Below, one piece after another: positions 46,591 through 58,929 of a stretch of 64,000 bases of DNA. Every line of letters begins with the position of its first letter. Position 1 is the first letter of the stretch. Source of the stretch: Dioscorea cayenensis subsp. rotundata (lineage: Eukaryota > Streptophyta > Magnoliopsida > Dioscoreales > Dioscoreaceae); contig NC_052489.1 of the NCBI RefSeq assembly GCF_009730915.1, forward strand, positions 28,575,916 to 28,639,915, in the 5' to 3' direction. Both the position numbers and the translations under genes were made by a program. The notes under the pieces are model-generated. The model made no database searches and had not been told where the DNA came from. It saw only the letters and a list, made by a program, of their open reading frames with translations.

Positions 46591-49500
46591 ATGCTCAGAG
46601 CTCTCTCCAGACGATCATGGAGCTTCCCAACCTCCTCGCACACCCACACCCACCAGCGTCTCATGGCCTTCGCTGCCGGAGCGCTTCCCGACGGCGTTGA
46701 TCGGAGTTCGGACTCATTCACTCGCAACTCCGCCGCTGTGAAACAGCTCATCTCTGATCTCCAATCCCGCATTCGAAAGGTATTACTGCAATATAAGTAG
46801 TTATAGCAGTGAGTTTGTTGCTGACATTGCTTATTGATTCTAGGTTCTTAGTGGAGGAGGGGTGGAGGCTGTGAAGCGGAACAGGAGCCGGAACAAGCTC
46901 CTGCCGAGGGAACGGATCGATCGCATGATTGATCCTGGATCATCTTTCCTTGAGTTATCTCAGGTTGGATTTTTTGACCTACCTCTTTAAGATCTTTGAA
47001 AATGATTGGCGTCTGAGGGATTTTGATAGGTTTTATGTAGTCAATTTGTTGGAAATTAAGTGAATTTGGAGTTAATTTGAAAATAATTGGAGATTATTAC
47101 TGTTTTTCATCAATTTATCATCTATATTTTCTCTAATCTATTTCTGCTTTCTGGTAATGTATGTTGTCACTTCTGGATGTTTGAGTCCTTAGCGAAACTT
47201 ATTGTAATTGACTGTAATGTTACTTGAATGAGATTATTGAGATGTAATGCTGGATTTACTCATTTATAATTCATACAATGTTTCTGCATGTTGATGTGAT
47301 ACCGCATTTGATTTTTTATTCTGTTCTTCTCCAGAATTTTGTTCTTGTTTTTTAATGAATTCTTGATAGTATTGCTTTATAAATGTTTAACCTTTACCTC
47401 TCTGGTGGAGTTATTTTTAACTTTTAAATTCTAATTTCAATTGCATTGACAATGAAGCTTGCAGGACATGACCTTTATGAGGACTCGTTACCATCTGGTG
47501 GAATTATCACTGGAATTGGACCGGTTCATGGACGTTTGTGCATGTTTGTTGCTAATGACCCTACTGTGAAGGGAGGTACATACTATCCTATTACTGTCAA
47601 GAAGCATCTTAGGGCTCAAGAAATTGCCTCACAGTGCAGCTTGCCATGTGTATATCTTGTTGATAGTGGAGGTGCTAATCTTCCAAGACAAGCTGAAGTC
47701 TTTCCTGATCGAGATAATTTTGGAAGAATCTTTTACAACCAAGCAAAAATGTCTGCCGATGGTATCCCTCAGATAGCTCTAGTTTTGGGTTCTTGCACTG
47801 CCGGGGGTGCTTATATACCAGCTATGGCTGATGAAAGTGTAATAGTGAAAGGGAATGGTACAATTTTTTTAGCTGGTCCTCCACTTGTGAAGGTTAGTAT
47901 GTGGGTTCAATTTGAATTTTTCGTGATTTTTTTATTTTTTTTTTTATATTTTTTTATTATTATTATTTTTTTATAGTTGAAACCGATGAGAAACTTGTTT
48001 CTCAAATTTAGGTTGAATCTGATGGAACAATTTTAATAGGCTGCTACAGGAGAAACAGTTTCTGCTGAAGATTTAGGGGGCGCATCATTGCATTGTAAAG
48101 TATCAGGAGTTGCAGATCACTTTGCAGATGGTTTCTCCGCTTCTCTACTCTCTTATCTTTCCTTTTCTACATTTGTGAAACCTATAAACTCCAATTCAGT
48201 GAATTTAGATGATTAATAATTTATGTACTGACAATCTTTAGATGAACTTCATGGTCTGGAGATTGGGAGAAATGTTATCAAGAACTTGTACATGGCTGGC
48301 AAAGGGATAAATAGTCCTCCAAGTGATATTTCTGATTACAAAGAGCCATTACATGATGTGGAGGAACTACGTTCCATTGCACCAACTGATCAGAAGCAGC
48401 CCCTTGATATTCGATCAGTTATTGCTCGGATTGTAGATGGCAGTGAATTTGACGAGTTCAAAAAATTATATGGCACTGTGAGTTTTATGGACCTAGTTTT
48501 AACCTTAATTCTATTATTTTCCTTTCGCAGATTGTGGATCCAGGCACCCTAACTTTATACGTTTGCAGACACTGGTAACAGGTTTTGCAAGAATCTTTGG
48601 ACAGCCTGTTGGAATAATAGGAAACAATGGCATATTATTTACTGAATCTGCTCTAAAAGGCTCTCACTTCATTGAGTTATGTGCACAACGTAATATACCT
48701 TTGATATTTCTTCAAAATATAACTGGGTTTATGGTAAGATCTTGATCTTTGTTTTCATTCTTTTTCTAATTCGCTTTGACATCCAGTCATAAAAATGAAT
48801 TGCCATGAACATGAAGTGTCTTTTTGTATAGCCCAAATTTGTCAATTGATTGTGTTCATATGCTGTAGCCTGTAGGATTATTTACATTTCTTTCATCATT
48901 GGATTATTCTTCTAATCTCATTGACAAGTATAGACCTCTCTGTATGTAGGTTGGGTCAAGATCTGAGGCAAATGGTATTGCCAAAGCTGGAGCTAAAATG
49001 GTCATGGCGGTTTCCTGTGCCAAGGTAATTTTTTCTTTTCATCAACAAGGCATGCTGATAAAGTTTTAATGATGACATCTGCCAATGAAAACAAGTCAAA
49101 TATCCACAATAGAGAAAATGCTTTCAAATTAAGCTTTCAACGAACCTCCCCTGAAAATGACAAGAAAAGCATAAAGATTATCAGATTGGATGGGAATCAA
49201 TGTGAATAGCTCTAAATTCATTGAGTGGTCTGATGACTCTGAACCTATATGGGAAGTAGCAGCAGCTTGTTTTAAGCTCTAAATGCCACTAATGATATAA
49301 TTTTACCTGATCTGATCTATAAGAACTTTCTTCTGTTTCACTGAGTTAGCGTGTTTAGAAAACTAATGGAACACTCCTCTGAAATATATATTGTTCTTTA
49401 TTAATTACTTCCTGTGTCATTTTCTTTTTGGTTCTTGCACAGAAAACTTTATCAGCCATTGATCAAACGATGGCATATTGTCTGATAACCAGATGTGTCA

Positions 49501-50532
49501 TACTAACACCTAAAGCACATTGCAGATTCCAAAAATAACAATAATTGTCGGTGGAAGTTTTGGTGCTGGGAACTATGGGATGTGTGGTCGTGCATATAGT
49601 CCTAACTTTTTGTTCATGTGGCCTACTGCCAAAATTTCTGTCATGGGTGGTAATCAGGTAACAAATTGTTTTCATTTGAAGTTTGTTTTGCTTTGATCTG
49701 GTTTATAAACCTGATATTGTTGCTTTTGCTCTTGATAGAACTAGATCATTATCTTAATCTGATAATTGGTGGCAAATTCCTCATTATACTACAATCTCAT
49801 GATATTTTTATTTTCAAGTTCTGGAGTTGTAACTGTGGAATCCATTAAGTAGTACACAATTCCTCACAAGTCACAGCTGAAGCGGAATCGTGCACATTAT
49901 ATTAGTTTACTTACATGAGAAAATCCACTCAGTAATGAGACAATCTAGCTCAATTTATCTATTCATTTGACAGATTCCTCGTAAACATGTGAAAATTTTG
50001 ATGTGGATAACTTGAATAGTGTACTACAATCTTCATTCTATGTAATTTGTTTCACATACAGGCAGCTGGTGTCCTGGCCCAGATAGAAAGGAGCAACAAG
50101 AAGAGGCAAGGAATTGAGGTATTGATTCGGCATCTCTTTTCCATCATTGTTTAGCAAGACATTGCTATCGTTGTGCATGACTAAACAGTATGCAGAACAC
50201 CAACCAACCATTTATGAATATACATACTGTAAAATTCTGGATTGCCTTCTGGCACCTATGGCTCATCCTTTTGTAATTCAGAAAATATTATCGTCGTTCT
50301 TTAGTGATGTTTTATATTGTTCTGACAGTGGAGTGAAGAAGACGAAGAACAATTCAAAGCCCGGGTTGTGGAAGCATACGAAAAAGAAGCGAGCCCATAT
50401 TATTCTACAGCAAGGCTCTGGGACGACGGCATCATAGACCCCGCAGACACTAGAAAAGTACTGGGTTTGTGCTTATCAGCCTCCATCAAAAACACTCCAG
50501 AGGCTACAAAATTTGGTGTTTTCAGAATGTGA
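46591..50532 (+). CDS. MCCB: 3-methylcrotonyl-CoA carboxylase beta chain, mitochondrial
   Basis: Ten exons: 46591-46779, 46844-46963, 47458-47892, 48040-48130, 48242-48477, 48569-48733, 48950-49024, 49526-49657, 50062-50118, 50329-50532; 567 residues, close to the usual plant length. It is the biotin-independent carboxyltransferase half of the enzyme that carboxylates 3-methylcrotonyl-CoA in leucine breakdown, working with the biotinylated alpha chain. Residues 1-30 ([12 protein letters not shown], His/Arg-rich) form a mitochondrial presequence. The N-terminal carboxyltransferase half has [38 protein letters not shown] and [16 protein letters not shown]. The C-terminal half has [32 protein letters not shown] and the acyl-CoA pocket [18 protein letters not shown]. 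It ends KFGVFRM. All motifs appear intact. Confidence 0.96.
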
Positions 50533-50599
50533 CTTTGGAACAGGCATATAAGTTTGTTCTCTCCCTTGTAAAGTTTCATTCTGTCATACACCATAATGT

Positions 50600-51300
50600 A
50601 TTTATGACAATTTCAAAATTTAAAATAAATGGTTTGTTTGTGCTTAACAAATCTCTATAAAAGAAACAAGATTTGTTCATGATACTTTTGTTGCGCGCCA
50701 CTAACTCAGTAGGCAATTAAAGCCAGATTATCATTTACTATTTCCTTAAATTACTTAATTTAGATATTTTAAATTAGATTCAAATAACTATATGTATATA
50801 TACATATATTAATGCACATATTGAATATATAATTAGTTTTTAATAAAAATTATGAGTTTTAATGAATAAATCACTGTTTTCTATTTTTAAAAAAAATTCT
50901 CTACACAGGGGCATTCAAAAAGAATTGAACATAGGAAAAATTATTTAAATTAAATTAAAAAAATATATAAAAAAAATTGTTCAAAAAATAAAACTAAAGA
51001 TTGGTAGGTCTGTGTGTCAAAATTTTTGGAAGGTCAGGTGGCAAACTTTCCAACGGGTAAAATATAAGCAATCTAATGCGTACAGATCTCGAGACAGTCT
51101 TTCCATTGGACGGCCAGGATTTGTCCGCCTCTTGGAAATGGCTCTTATCAACCCCGATCTCACTGAAAGAAAGCATTTCAAGAAGGAAACCCACAAGCGG
51201 AGCGTCGAGACGAGCGCCGGGGAAGGGCGAGCGAGAGCGAGCGTGCGTGCCGCGAGGTAAGAGCGTTTGTGAGCGCGATCGCCATACCATATGGGGTCCT
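50600..51300. other. Intergenic region between MCCB and the RRM gene
   Basis: The left part is the MCCB 3' UTR and AT-rich DNA (50700-51000). From about 51000 the sequence becomes GC-richer, rising into the promoter and 5' UTR of the RRM gene. No other gene seen. Confidence 0.5.
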
Positions 51301-51577
51301 TCTCTCCGCCCCTTCTCCTTCCTCTCGTGCTCTTCTCGGCCTTTGGTCGAATAGCTAAAGGGCACCGCAATCTATGCGAAATAAACCGAGGGTGTGCGTT
51401 TGTGTGCTCATCTGCAGGAGAGTGAGAGATTTCGAGTGCCGAGAGAGAGGGTCATAGATTGAGGGAGAGAGGTAGAGTGGTCGAAGAGGAAAGGAAGAGT
51501 GTTTCTTTTGATTGGAGAGCCAAAAAGGAGTTTTTTTGTGTGTGGTTTTGTGGTGCTGATTCGCACTCGCTTGGTTC

Positions 51578-54500
51578 ATGGCGACGAAGCTCGTGGTTAG
51601 TGGCCGTGTCTTCTTTAGCTGTTGGTTGTTTTTTTTTATTTTGAGGGTTTTTTTTCCTTATGAGATTTGGGGGCTTTTACTGCAGGTTCTTGGAATCCCG
51701 TGGGATGTAGATACCGATGGGCTGAAGCAGTACATGAGCAAGTTCGGTGAGCTGGAGGATTGCATTGTTATGAAGGTTTGGAATTTTCAAAATTTTTTTT
51801 TTGGTCATAAAATCTGGTGGTTTTGTGCTTGTTGGGATTTCCTTAAAGTAGAATTTCTGTCCCTTCGTTTTGGAATTTCATTTTTTGGGGTGATGAATTG
51901 ATGTGTTTAACCCATATCAATTAGCAGGCGATATGAGGTTTTTTAAATTCATTATGCAAGAAAGGAATTTTTTTCAGATTTATTACATGGACTGATGGAC
52001 ATGTTTATCCTATGTGGTTCTCATATAAATTGAAGTAGATGCAAACTCCGAGATTAGATTTCAAGAAGATGACATGTTTCATATAGTAACTATGTATCTT
52101 AAACATCAGGAGCGGTCAACTGGTCGATCTCGTGGATTTGGCTATGTAACCTTCGTGTCCGCAGAAAATGCAAAGGTACTAATATCATTCTGATTCAATA
52201 TTTCGTGATGTCATGTTTTCGGCTTTATAAATTTCTAATTGGTATTGTTATTGATGCAAATACCATGTTTATGCTTTAATAGTTACAATTTTTACTACTG
52301 TTTTGGATAGAAGGAATGTTGGATATTTGGTTACTGCTAGTTCTTGTGACATGGAGTTAAAGGAGTTATTATCGTTGATTCCTCAAAGCTTTCTTGTCAA
52401 TACAAAATGACTTCTATAGTGGATATGCATATTTATATCCACATAGTGTTCCTTGATTAACTAGTTTGTTTGGTATATATTCTTCATTTTCTTGTATAAG
52501 AGAAAGCCAAGGAGGCTAGTTCAGTGCTTAATAATGAAGTTGAGAAATTGGCTATAGATGTGGAGAAAGTACTCATTGGTTTTGATGATTGCTGATGGTG
52601 CATTAGGCTCTGCATAGAAGTTTCTTTTGCATGCTCTTTGAGAATTTCATATTTAATGTTAAGGTTTTATTCTTAAATTGACTACATCTGCGATTTATAG
52701 GTGTCTGCGTGACAACTGCTAGTAGTGATATGCATAAATGTTTGTGGTCTGAATTTCTATGATGATTTACATAACTTGAGAATATACGTCATCAGCACAA
52801 AATTGTGCGAGTGCGTTTGAAAATTGTAGTGGCTTTTGTGTTCCATATGTTATTACCTTCAAAAGGTATACACTTACTTCTGCACTCCTTTTCAGACTGC
52901 CTTGGAAAGTGAACATATTCTTGGAAACAGAACCCTTGAAGTAAAAATAGCTACACCAAAGGTATATATTGAAGTAAATCATTTTACTTATTTAATGGGT
53001 AACTTTATGATGTTCTTTTATACTGAGTTTATGAAAAATGCCTATTTTCCTGAATGTGTCACCTTGTTCTTCTGCTGAATTTTATTTTAACAGACATTTA
53101 TAAATAAAATTACTGCTTTTATGTTGCTTTATATGTAGGAAGAAATGAGACAACCACCAAAAAAGGCTACACGTATTTTTGTAGCAAGAATCCCTCATTC
53201 TGTTACAGAGTCGATGTTTCGAGAGTAAATTTTCTTATCAATTGTTTCCTTGCAAATCCATTTTTCTAGATATGGGAATTTTGATTGTGTGAGAGAGATT
53301 TACGTAATAATTTTTCTTTTCTTTTAGATATTTTGAATCCTATGGAGAGATTACAGACCTATACATGCCAAAGGTGAGTATTTGGTTTCCCTTTTTTTCA
53401 TAGTATTTGTTCTTCCCTACCTGTATAAGCACCTACTCCTACTACTGTTGAGTGTCAATAACGAATGGTTTTATGAATTGCTCATGCGCTCTTAAATATT
53501 TTTTTTTCTGGTTAAAATTTTCAGAGTATTTTTCTTTGTGCCAGATGTCCTATAATATTATTGGTTTTTCTATCTTAAAATATCATTAAATTTCTTGATT
53601 CTATGAAATCTGGACTTCTTTTATGCTATGATGAAAGTGGATCATTCTGTCATTCTTTCTCATGAACGGTTGAGGTATATGCTTTGTTTACCCTGTAAAT
53701 GAATGTTTGTCCTATATTATGTTATGCGTTGTGAATTTTCTTGGGATTTAATTTGGAACCTGACTGGTGCTGCTTGAACAATTTTATTAGAAATAATTGA
53801 GCCTTACATAGTATCATATTTTGTTTTGTTTATTTATTTATCGTTTTTACTGAGTTCTAGTTCATAAGTTGTTTCCTCTGTAGCTCTTTTTTATTGCTCA
53901 TGCATTTCCTTGATTACCTATGGCTTTTGTTTACTTATTTTCTTTCTTTTCCCTTTCTAGCAAGTGACAAGTCTCCTTAAGAAACACGTAATGATTAAGC
54001 TCTATCTGCATACTATGGCAAACAAAGTAGTTTTATATCATAGAATGACCCAAAATCATTGCATTGGGTGCTTAGTTCTTTGACCCTATTGTTTATATAA
54101 GAATGGTGAAAGTGCACAATTGACTCCTGAACTATACTCAAATGTTCATGTTGACCCCTAAACAAAAAAATCATTGCTTTAGTCCCTAAACTACACAAAA
54201 AATTTGGTTTTGTTCCTTTTGTTTTACGTTGGTGATGGCATTGCAGGTTGTTCATCAAATAGATTATATTGGTTTTTCATGTAGTCAAGGTGTCTTAGAA
54301 GGACTTAAATGAACATATTTGTGTACTTCATGTATTAAAAAAGAACACATTTACTCTCATTCAGCTACATAATTAAATATATTTGTGTTGTTCGAAAGTA
54401 AAGTGAACATTTTTGTGTAGTTCATGAACCAAAGTGACTATTTTTGGGGTCCAAAAACCAAAATGAACATTAGGGTATTGATTAGGACCAATTTTCGACT

Positions 54501-57500
54501 TTCACATATAAGAAAATGTATGCAAATGGATATCATAAATTTAGACTTTTGATTGTTGTAATTTAGTTTACTCATGAGACTTTTTTTGAGTTATATATAT
54601 TGGTGGGTTTATCTGAAACTCTCTTGATTATGTTATATACTTGCAGGATCAAGGTTCAAAGGCACATCGTGGGATTGGTTTTATCACTTTTGCTAGTGCA
54701 GGTGTCAGGCATCCCTCCTTTTTTACCCTAATTTTTTTGGTCATGTCTTTTTTTCCCCTTTCAAAACATTTATCGGTCTCTCAGTTGTGGAAACATCTAA
54801 TAAGTCTAACGTGAGCGGAAGGGTTGATTAAGCATGTAATTATGTCTTTTAGTTGAGCATGCTGTCGGTGTGGATTATGAGTAACTTACATGACCATGGA
54901 GATAACTGGCTGGTAGAGATGTTTGTGTTTTTATGTTAGCTCAATCAGGTGATGTGTGTTATGTGCTTAGATCAAGCTGCTTAAGATTTTATTCTATTTT
55001 ATTTTTTCATGTATGTTATGTGCTTAGAACAAGCTACTTAAGATACATTTCATCTGGCTATTGTTTTGAAATAATTAATGAAGCATTGGAAAGTATTTTA
55101 GTGTTAGTTCATATGATGGAGTCATGTCAATATGGTTTGTTCTTAAAGCCAGCTACTTAAGATACTTTTCATCTTGATCTTGTTTTGAAATCATTCATAA
55201 AGTATTGGAATCAATTATAGTTTGAGTTGATATGATGGCAATCATGTCATGAGTTTGCACCTTGTAGTGTACTGGTCCTTCTCTCCACTAGATAAAAGGA
55301 ATTTGATGAATATTCTCAACCATATATTTTTTTATTAGTTAGTCTACCATTTACCGTCTGGAAAATTGAGCAATTGTTTTTTCATTATTGAGTATCCATA
55401 TGCCTCATTTTATGCATTTTTCTCGGGATAACTTTTGCAAATCAAACTACACGACCTTCACACCGGTAGCTTGTAAAATGTTGGGAGCTTGACAAGGTAA
55501 AGTGTGGAGAACTTTGATGTTTTTCCAAGTTGGTTTCTGATGTTTTGATCTTCATTTTTGTAATTGATGCTCTTGAGCACCTTCTGTATTTTTATTACTA
55601 CCTTATTTATTTTCCTGTCATTTTTGTTGATTGGTTTTGTGTTCCACTATATTTGGTTGTATAATTAATCATTTATTGGTGGTTAATGGAGCAGATTCTG
55701 TGGATACTTTGATGGCAGAGAATCATGAATTAGGCGGATCTGCTGTTGTAATTGACCGTGCAACACCAAAGGCAAATTCCTATGTTCCATTATATTTGGT
55801 TGTATAATTCAGATTGTTTTCTACATGCAACAAAAGCCTTGACTTGCAGGATTCATGGTCTCCTTGCAATACATATCATTATTTTAATCTTGAATTTATG
55901 AATATTGGATAATTATGCTTGTGAGGTAGACTGCTAATTGTGTTTTGTGGCTCTTTTGGTTTAGGAGGAAGATACAAGATATCCAAGCAGAGTCACACAG
56001 GGTGGATATGGTGCTTACAATGCTTACATTAGTGCAGCAACCCGATATGCAGCACTAGGTGCTCCTACACTTTATGATCACCCTGGGTCTGCATATGGAA
56101 GTAAGCTTTGTGCGATGCAATGATTTAGCAATATACAAATTCTGTTCATATGAAGAAGTTAATTTCTCCCACCCATTGTCTAGGAGGGTTTTTTGGACCT
56201 TCTCGTGGAATGGGTAAAAAGATTTTTGTGGGCAGGCTTCCCCAGGAAGCAGGTGGTGATGATCTGTGCCAGTATTTCGGCAGATTTGGCCGTATTTTAG
56301 ATGTGTATGTTCCGAAGGTAAATGATACTACTTGCTTTGCTTATGGCTTTTGCTTCAGATATATAATCCTCTTCATGTTTATTCTTCAGGATCCCAAAAG
56401 GACTGGACATAGGGGATTTGGTTTTGTCACTTTTGCTGAGGATGGTGTCGCAGATCGTGTATCACGAAGGACTCATGAAATTCTAGGACAGGAGGTACTT
56501 TGCTATGATTTTGATATAAACATTTAAGTTGGGTATTACACATTGTATTGTTTTTCATGGATTACAAAGTAAAACATTTGAAATAGTTTATGCCCAATGA
56601 CGTCAAAAGGAAAGGGGCTTCCAACTGAAAGGAACTTCATAAAGTCTTTAGTCGCTAAGTTATCTCAGCTTAATATAACACCGACTTATCACCTTAAATG
56701 TCAGGGAATTGCAGTTATGCACCCTCTGGTTACTTGGAATACTTTGGCATCTTGCAAAAAACCTAGATTAATCATTCTATATGCGTGGTTTTAAAAATAT
56801 TAGCTCCTGTTATCAGAATTTATTCCAATAGGATATGATATTTTGGTAGTGATACCTAAGCCATTGAAGTATAAAAAAGTTGGATTTCGAAGAAATGAAA
56901 GGATAATTGGATTGAGTGATCCTCGTATGTGAATGTCTAAGTTTGAGCGTGGTCATACAATGCTTAAATGGATATGAATGCTTTGAACTCAGCAGGAAGA
57001 GCTATGCAATAAGGTGTTGAGTTTGCTATTTCCTGTTAGCCTGTTACCGTTAATATGTGTATTCTTCAATTGTTATTACTAAATGAATAGTTTTTCTTTC
57101 CATTTGCAATATTGTCAGTAAATAAATCATCCTGATATTCTAGTTTCATTGTTTGTTGCACTGTTTCATTTCTCATAAAACAAGTGAGTACTGCAGGTGG
57201 CAATAGACTCTGCGACACCGCTTGATGATTCTGGTCCTGATGGTCATTACATGGATGTTGCTGATGCATATGGGGGTTATGGCGGTCCTGTCCGTTCTTA
57301 TGGCAGGATGTTCGGAAGCATGGATTTTGAAAATGTAAGTATCAACTTATAGTCAACTAAGTAATAAAATAAAACAAGAGAAGTATCTTATCTTCTTGTC
57401 AGGTTGGCTAGAGCTTGATGTACCTAAATTTATACTATGCCTGGTTCTCATCTTCATTGATTAACTTTTATGTCATTTATTATTGTATTCCAGTATGGTT

Positions 57501-57559
57501 ATGGTGCAAGCACAAGCAGGCCGTCGACAAGAACAGAGTGGAGGTACAGGCCTTATTAG
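51578..57559 (+). CDS. RNA-binding protein with three RRM domains
   Basis: Thirteen exons: 51578-51595, 51686-51775, 52110-52175, 52896-52961, 53139-53224, 53328-53373, 54647-54701, 55695-55771, 55965-56100, 56184-56317, 56390-56494, 57197-57334, 57494-57559; 360 residues. RRM1 (about residues 5-80) has VVLGIPWD as RNP2 and SRGFGYVTF as RNP1. RRM2 (about 90-165) has TRIFVARIP and HRGIGFITF. RRM3 (about 220-295) has KKIFVGRLP and HRGFGFVTF. The tail is Gly/Tyr-rich (YGGYGGPVRSYGRMFG) and ends RTEWRYRPY. It resembles plant hnRNP/TDP-43-like proteins (At4g36960 type). A role in nuclear pre-mRNA binding is inferred. The first coding exon is only 18 bases (MATKLV). The intron after exon 8 begins GC rather than GT. 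Intron 7 carries a MITE and a tandem duplication. Confidence 0.9.
54104..54505. mobile_element. MITE-like foldback element in intron 6 of the RRM gene
   Basis: An element of about 400 bases with inverted halves: gtgaaagtgcacaattg at the left and the reverse complement gtgaaagtcgaaaattgg at the right. Both halves then carry aatgttcat-ttg and, further in, ctacacaaaaa. The nine bases atataagaa flank both ends (54095-54103 and 54506-54514), which suggests a Mutator-like 9-bp target-site duplication. The left end has two extra bases before the inverted repeat. It has no coding capacity. Confidence 0.7.
54957..55252. repeat. Tandem duplication in intron 7 of the RRM gene
   Basis: Two copies of about 115 bases, 55018-55134 and 55138-55252, share agctacttaagata, tttcatct, attgttttgaaat and tcatatgatgg-type segments. 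A partial third copy (ttatgtgcttaga-caagct) starts near 54959. The copies are diverged. The array is wholly intronic. Confidence 0.75.
55772..55964 (+). other. GC-AG intron in the RRM gene
   Basis: Exon 8 ends caccaaag and the next bases are gcaaat. The neighbouring exon frame (ATPK then EEDTRYPSRV) is kept only if splicing occurs here. The donor AAG|GCAAAT matches the consensus seen at GC-AG introns, and the acceptor is tttag. No GT donor nearby keeps the frame. Confidence 0.75.
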
Positions 57560-57699
57560 TGCATGTGAACTGCTTCGCCGTGAACTTTTGCAGATTATCA
57601 AATATCAAATGCAGGCTACTAAATAGATGAACTCACTAACTTGTTTTACATTTCCTTTACAACTAAAGTTGTTGAATGCAGCAGGTGATAACTTTTTTT

Positions 57700-58028
57700 C
57701 CTTGACAAATAATACTTATCCTTTGTTGTATGAAGTCAAGAATATCTTTTAAGTGTGTGGTCTGGTGAATAACATCATCATTATGTTATATTTATTATTA
57801 CCATACTCAGAATGTGGTCACTCTTCTCCACAATGTAGGTTTTGTTTGCAACAATATTCTCTTTTTTTTCTTAAAAAATGTTGTTCTTGCAAAATGTGTA
57901 CATGCCATTTAGAAACAGTGAAGAGTGAATTACTAGCTCTGTGTCAGTGCAGTCAAGGCTTTTTATATTTTGTGAGATTTTTAGGGACTTGGTTGCATTA
58001 CCAAAAGCATGTGTTGTGAATTGAAGGA

Positions 58029-58059
<31 letters not shown>

Positions 58060-58690
58060 GATGGAAATCTAAGGAAACAAGAGGGAAATTGCTTCACATT
58101 AAAATTAAATATATTGGATAACATTTCCCTTCACTGCTAATGAACACATTCCAATTAAATATATGACCCTGTTCCTGTTTGAAAAGTATTTACAAAGAAA
58201 AAAAATATATATATAAAGGGGCTATTATTATTCAAGCATGCCCCTTCCAACCACTAGCAATTAAATTCTCTCAATATTAAAATATCAAAGTCACAATTTA
58301 GTATTTGAGCATCATGAGCTGTCCAAACCTCAGAAAATTAAACTAAAATGTCCCCCAAATTAGCACATGAAGGAATGTTTTATTATTCACCAAAACAGAG
58401 AAAAAAGAGAAGAAACAAATAGTAAATTAAGCCAAAAGGGTCAACCTCAACTACCCTTAATTTGTTGTAAAATCTTCCCACCTGCCTCCAAAGCAGGCTA
58501 CTGAAAACCTCTGCATCCCACACACACATGGGGTTTAAATACCCCAAATAAATGAATATCCTTAAAAAAATAAATAAATAAATAAATAAAGAGAAAGAAA
58601 CAAAGAGGGAGTTCATTGTATTTGTGCAACAATTTGTAATGAGATAGATGGAGAGGAAGAAGCAGAGGCCATTAAAGGCATATAAAATAA
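57700..58690. other. AT-rich region downstream of the RRM gene
   Basis: Contains the RRM 3' UTR on the left, a (TA)n run at 58029-58057, an AAAT run near 58567-58591, and a less AT-rich patch at 58380-58560 with no open frame of note. No gene recognised before the hairpin at 58701. Confidence 0.45.
58029..58057. repeat. (TA)n microsatellite downstream of the RRM gene
   Basis: About 14 TA units. It is one of a dozen similar tracts in the window (others near 13337, 29131, 29456, 38211, 46015, 46326, 59738, 60604, 61661 and 61725). Confidence 0.85.
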
Positions 58691-58700
58691 TAAGATAAAC

Positions 58701-58800
58701 AGGAAGTGGGGGCATGGCAAAGTATGGGCAAAGAATAGGACATGGACTTATGGATGGAGAGGGAGTTGTCTAGCTCTTTAGATGCCCCCACCCTTTTCCC
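58701..58800 (+). ncRNA. Candidate miRNA-like hairpin resembling miR482/2118
   Basis: The plus strand folds into an imperfect stem-loop. There are ten perfect pairs 58706-58715 with 58782-58791 (gtgggggcat / atgcccccac), four pairs 58719-58722 with 58776-58779, and seven pairs 58725-58731 with 58766-58772, two of them G-U. Internal loops of 3x2 and 2x3 separate these blocks, and the terminal loop is about 34 bases. The two G-U pairs favour the plus strand. The 5' arm ggaagtgggggcatggcaaa resembles a codon run for the NBS-LRR P-loop (G-x-G-G-M-x-K), and the 3' arm is ctttagatgcccccaccc. That is the architecture of the miR482/2118 superfamily, in which the mature 22-mer is on the 3' arm. The sequence does not match a member I know exactly. 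Confidence 0.3.
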
Positions 58801-58929
58801 TACCCAACAAATCAAATTTCATAATTTTCATCCTTTTTGGCCAGGTGGGATGTATATATATATATCATCTAGATACTTCTCTTCTTCCCTTTCTTGTAAG
58901 ATTAGTGTGAATCTAAGAAAAAGTAAATG

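Noticed and set aside
58236-58249. Fourteen-base match on the minus strand to the start of monocot miR528 (tggaaggggcatgc)
   Set aside because: The remaining seven positions do not match and the flanks offer no long hairpin with a complementary arm, so it is neither a MIR528 gene nor a good target site.
58383-58715. Minus-strand open frame of 110 codons with hydrophobic stretches
   Set aside because: Composition follows from A-rich plus-strand DNA; no start context, intron or homologous motif.
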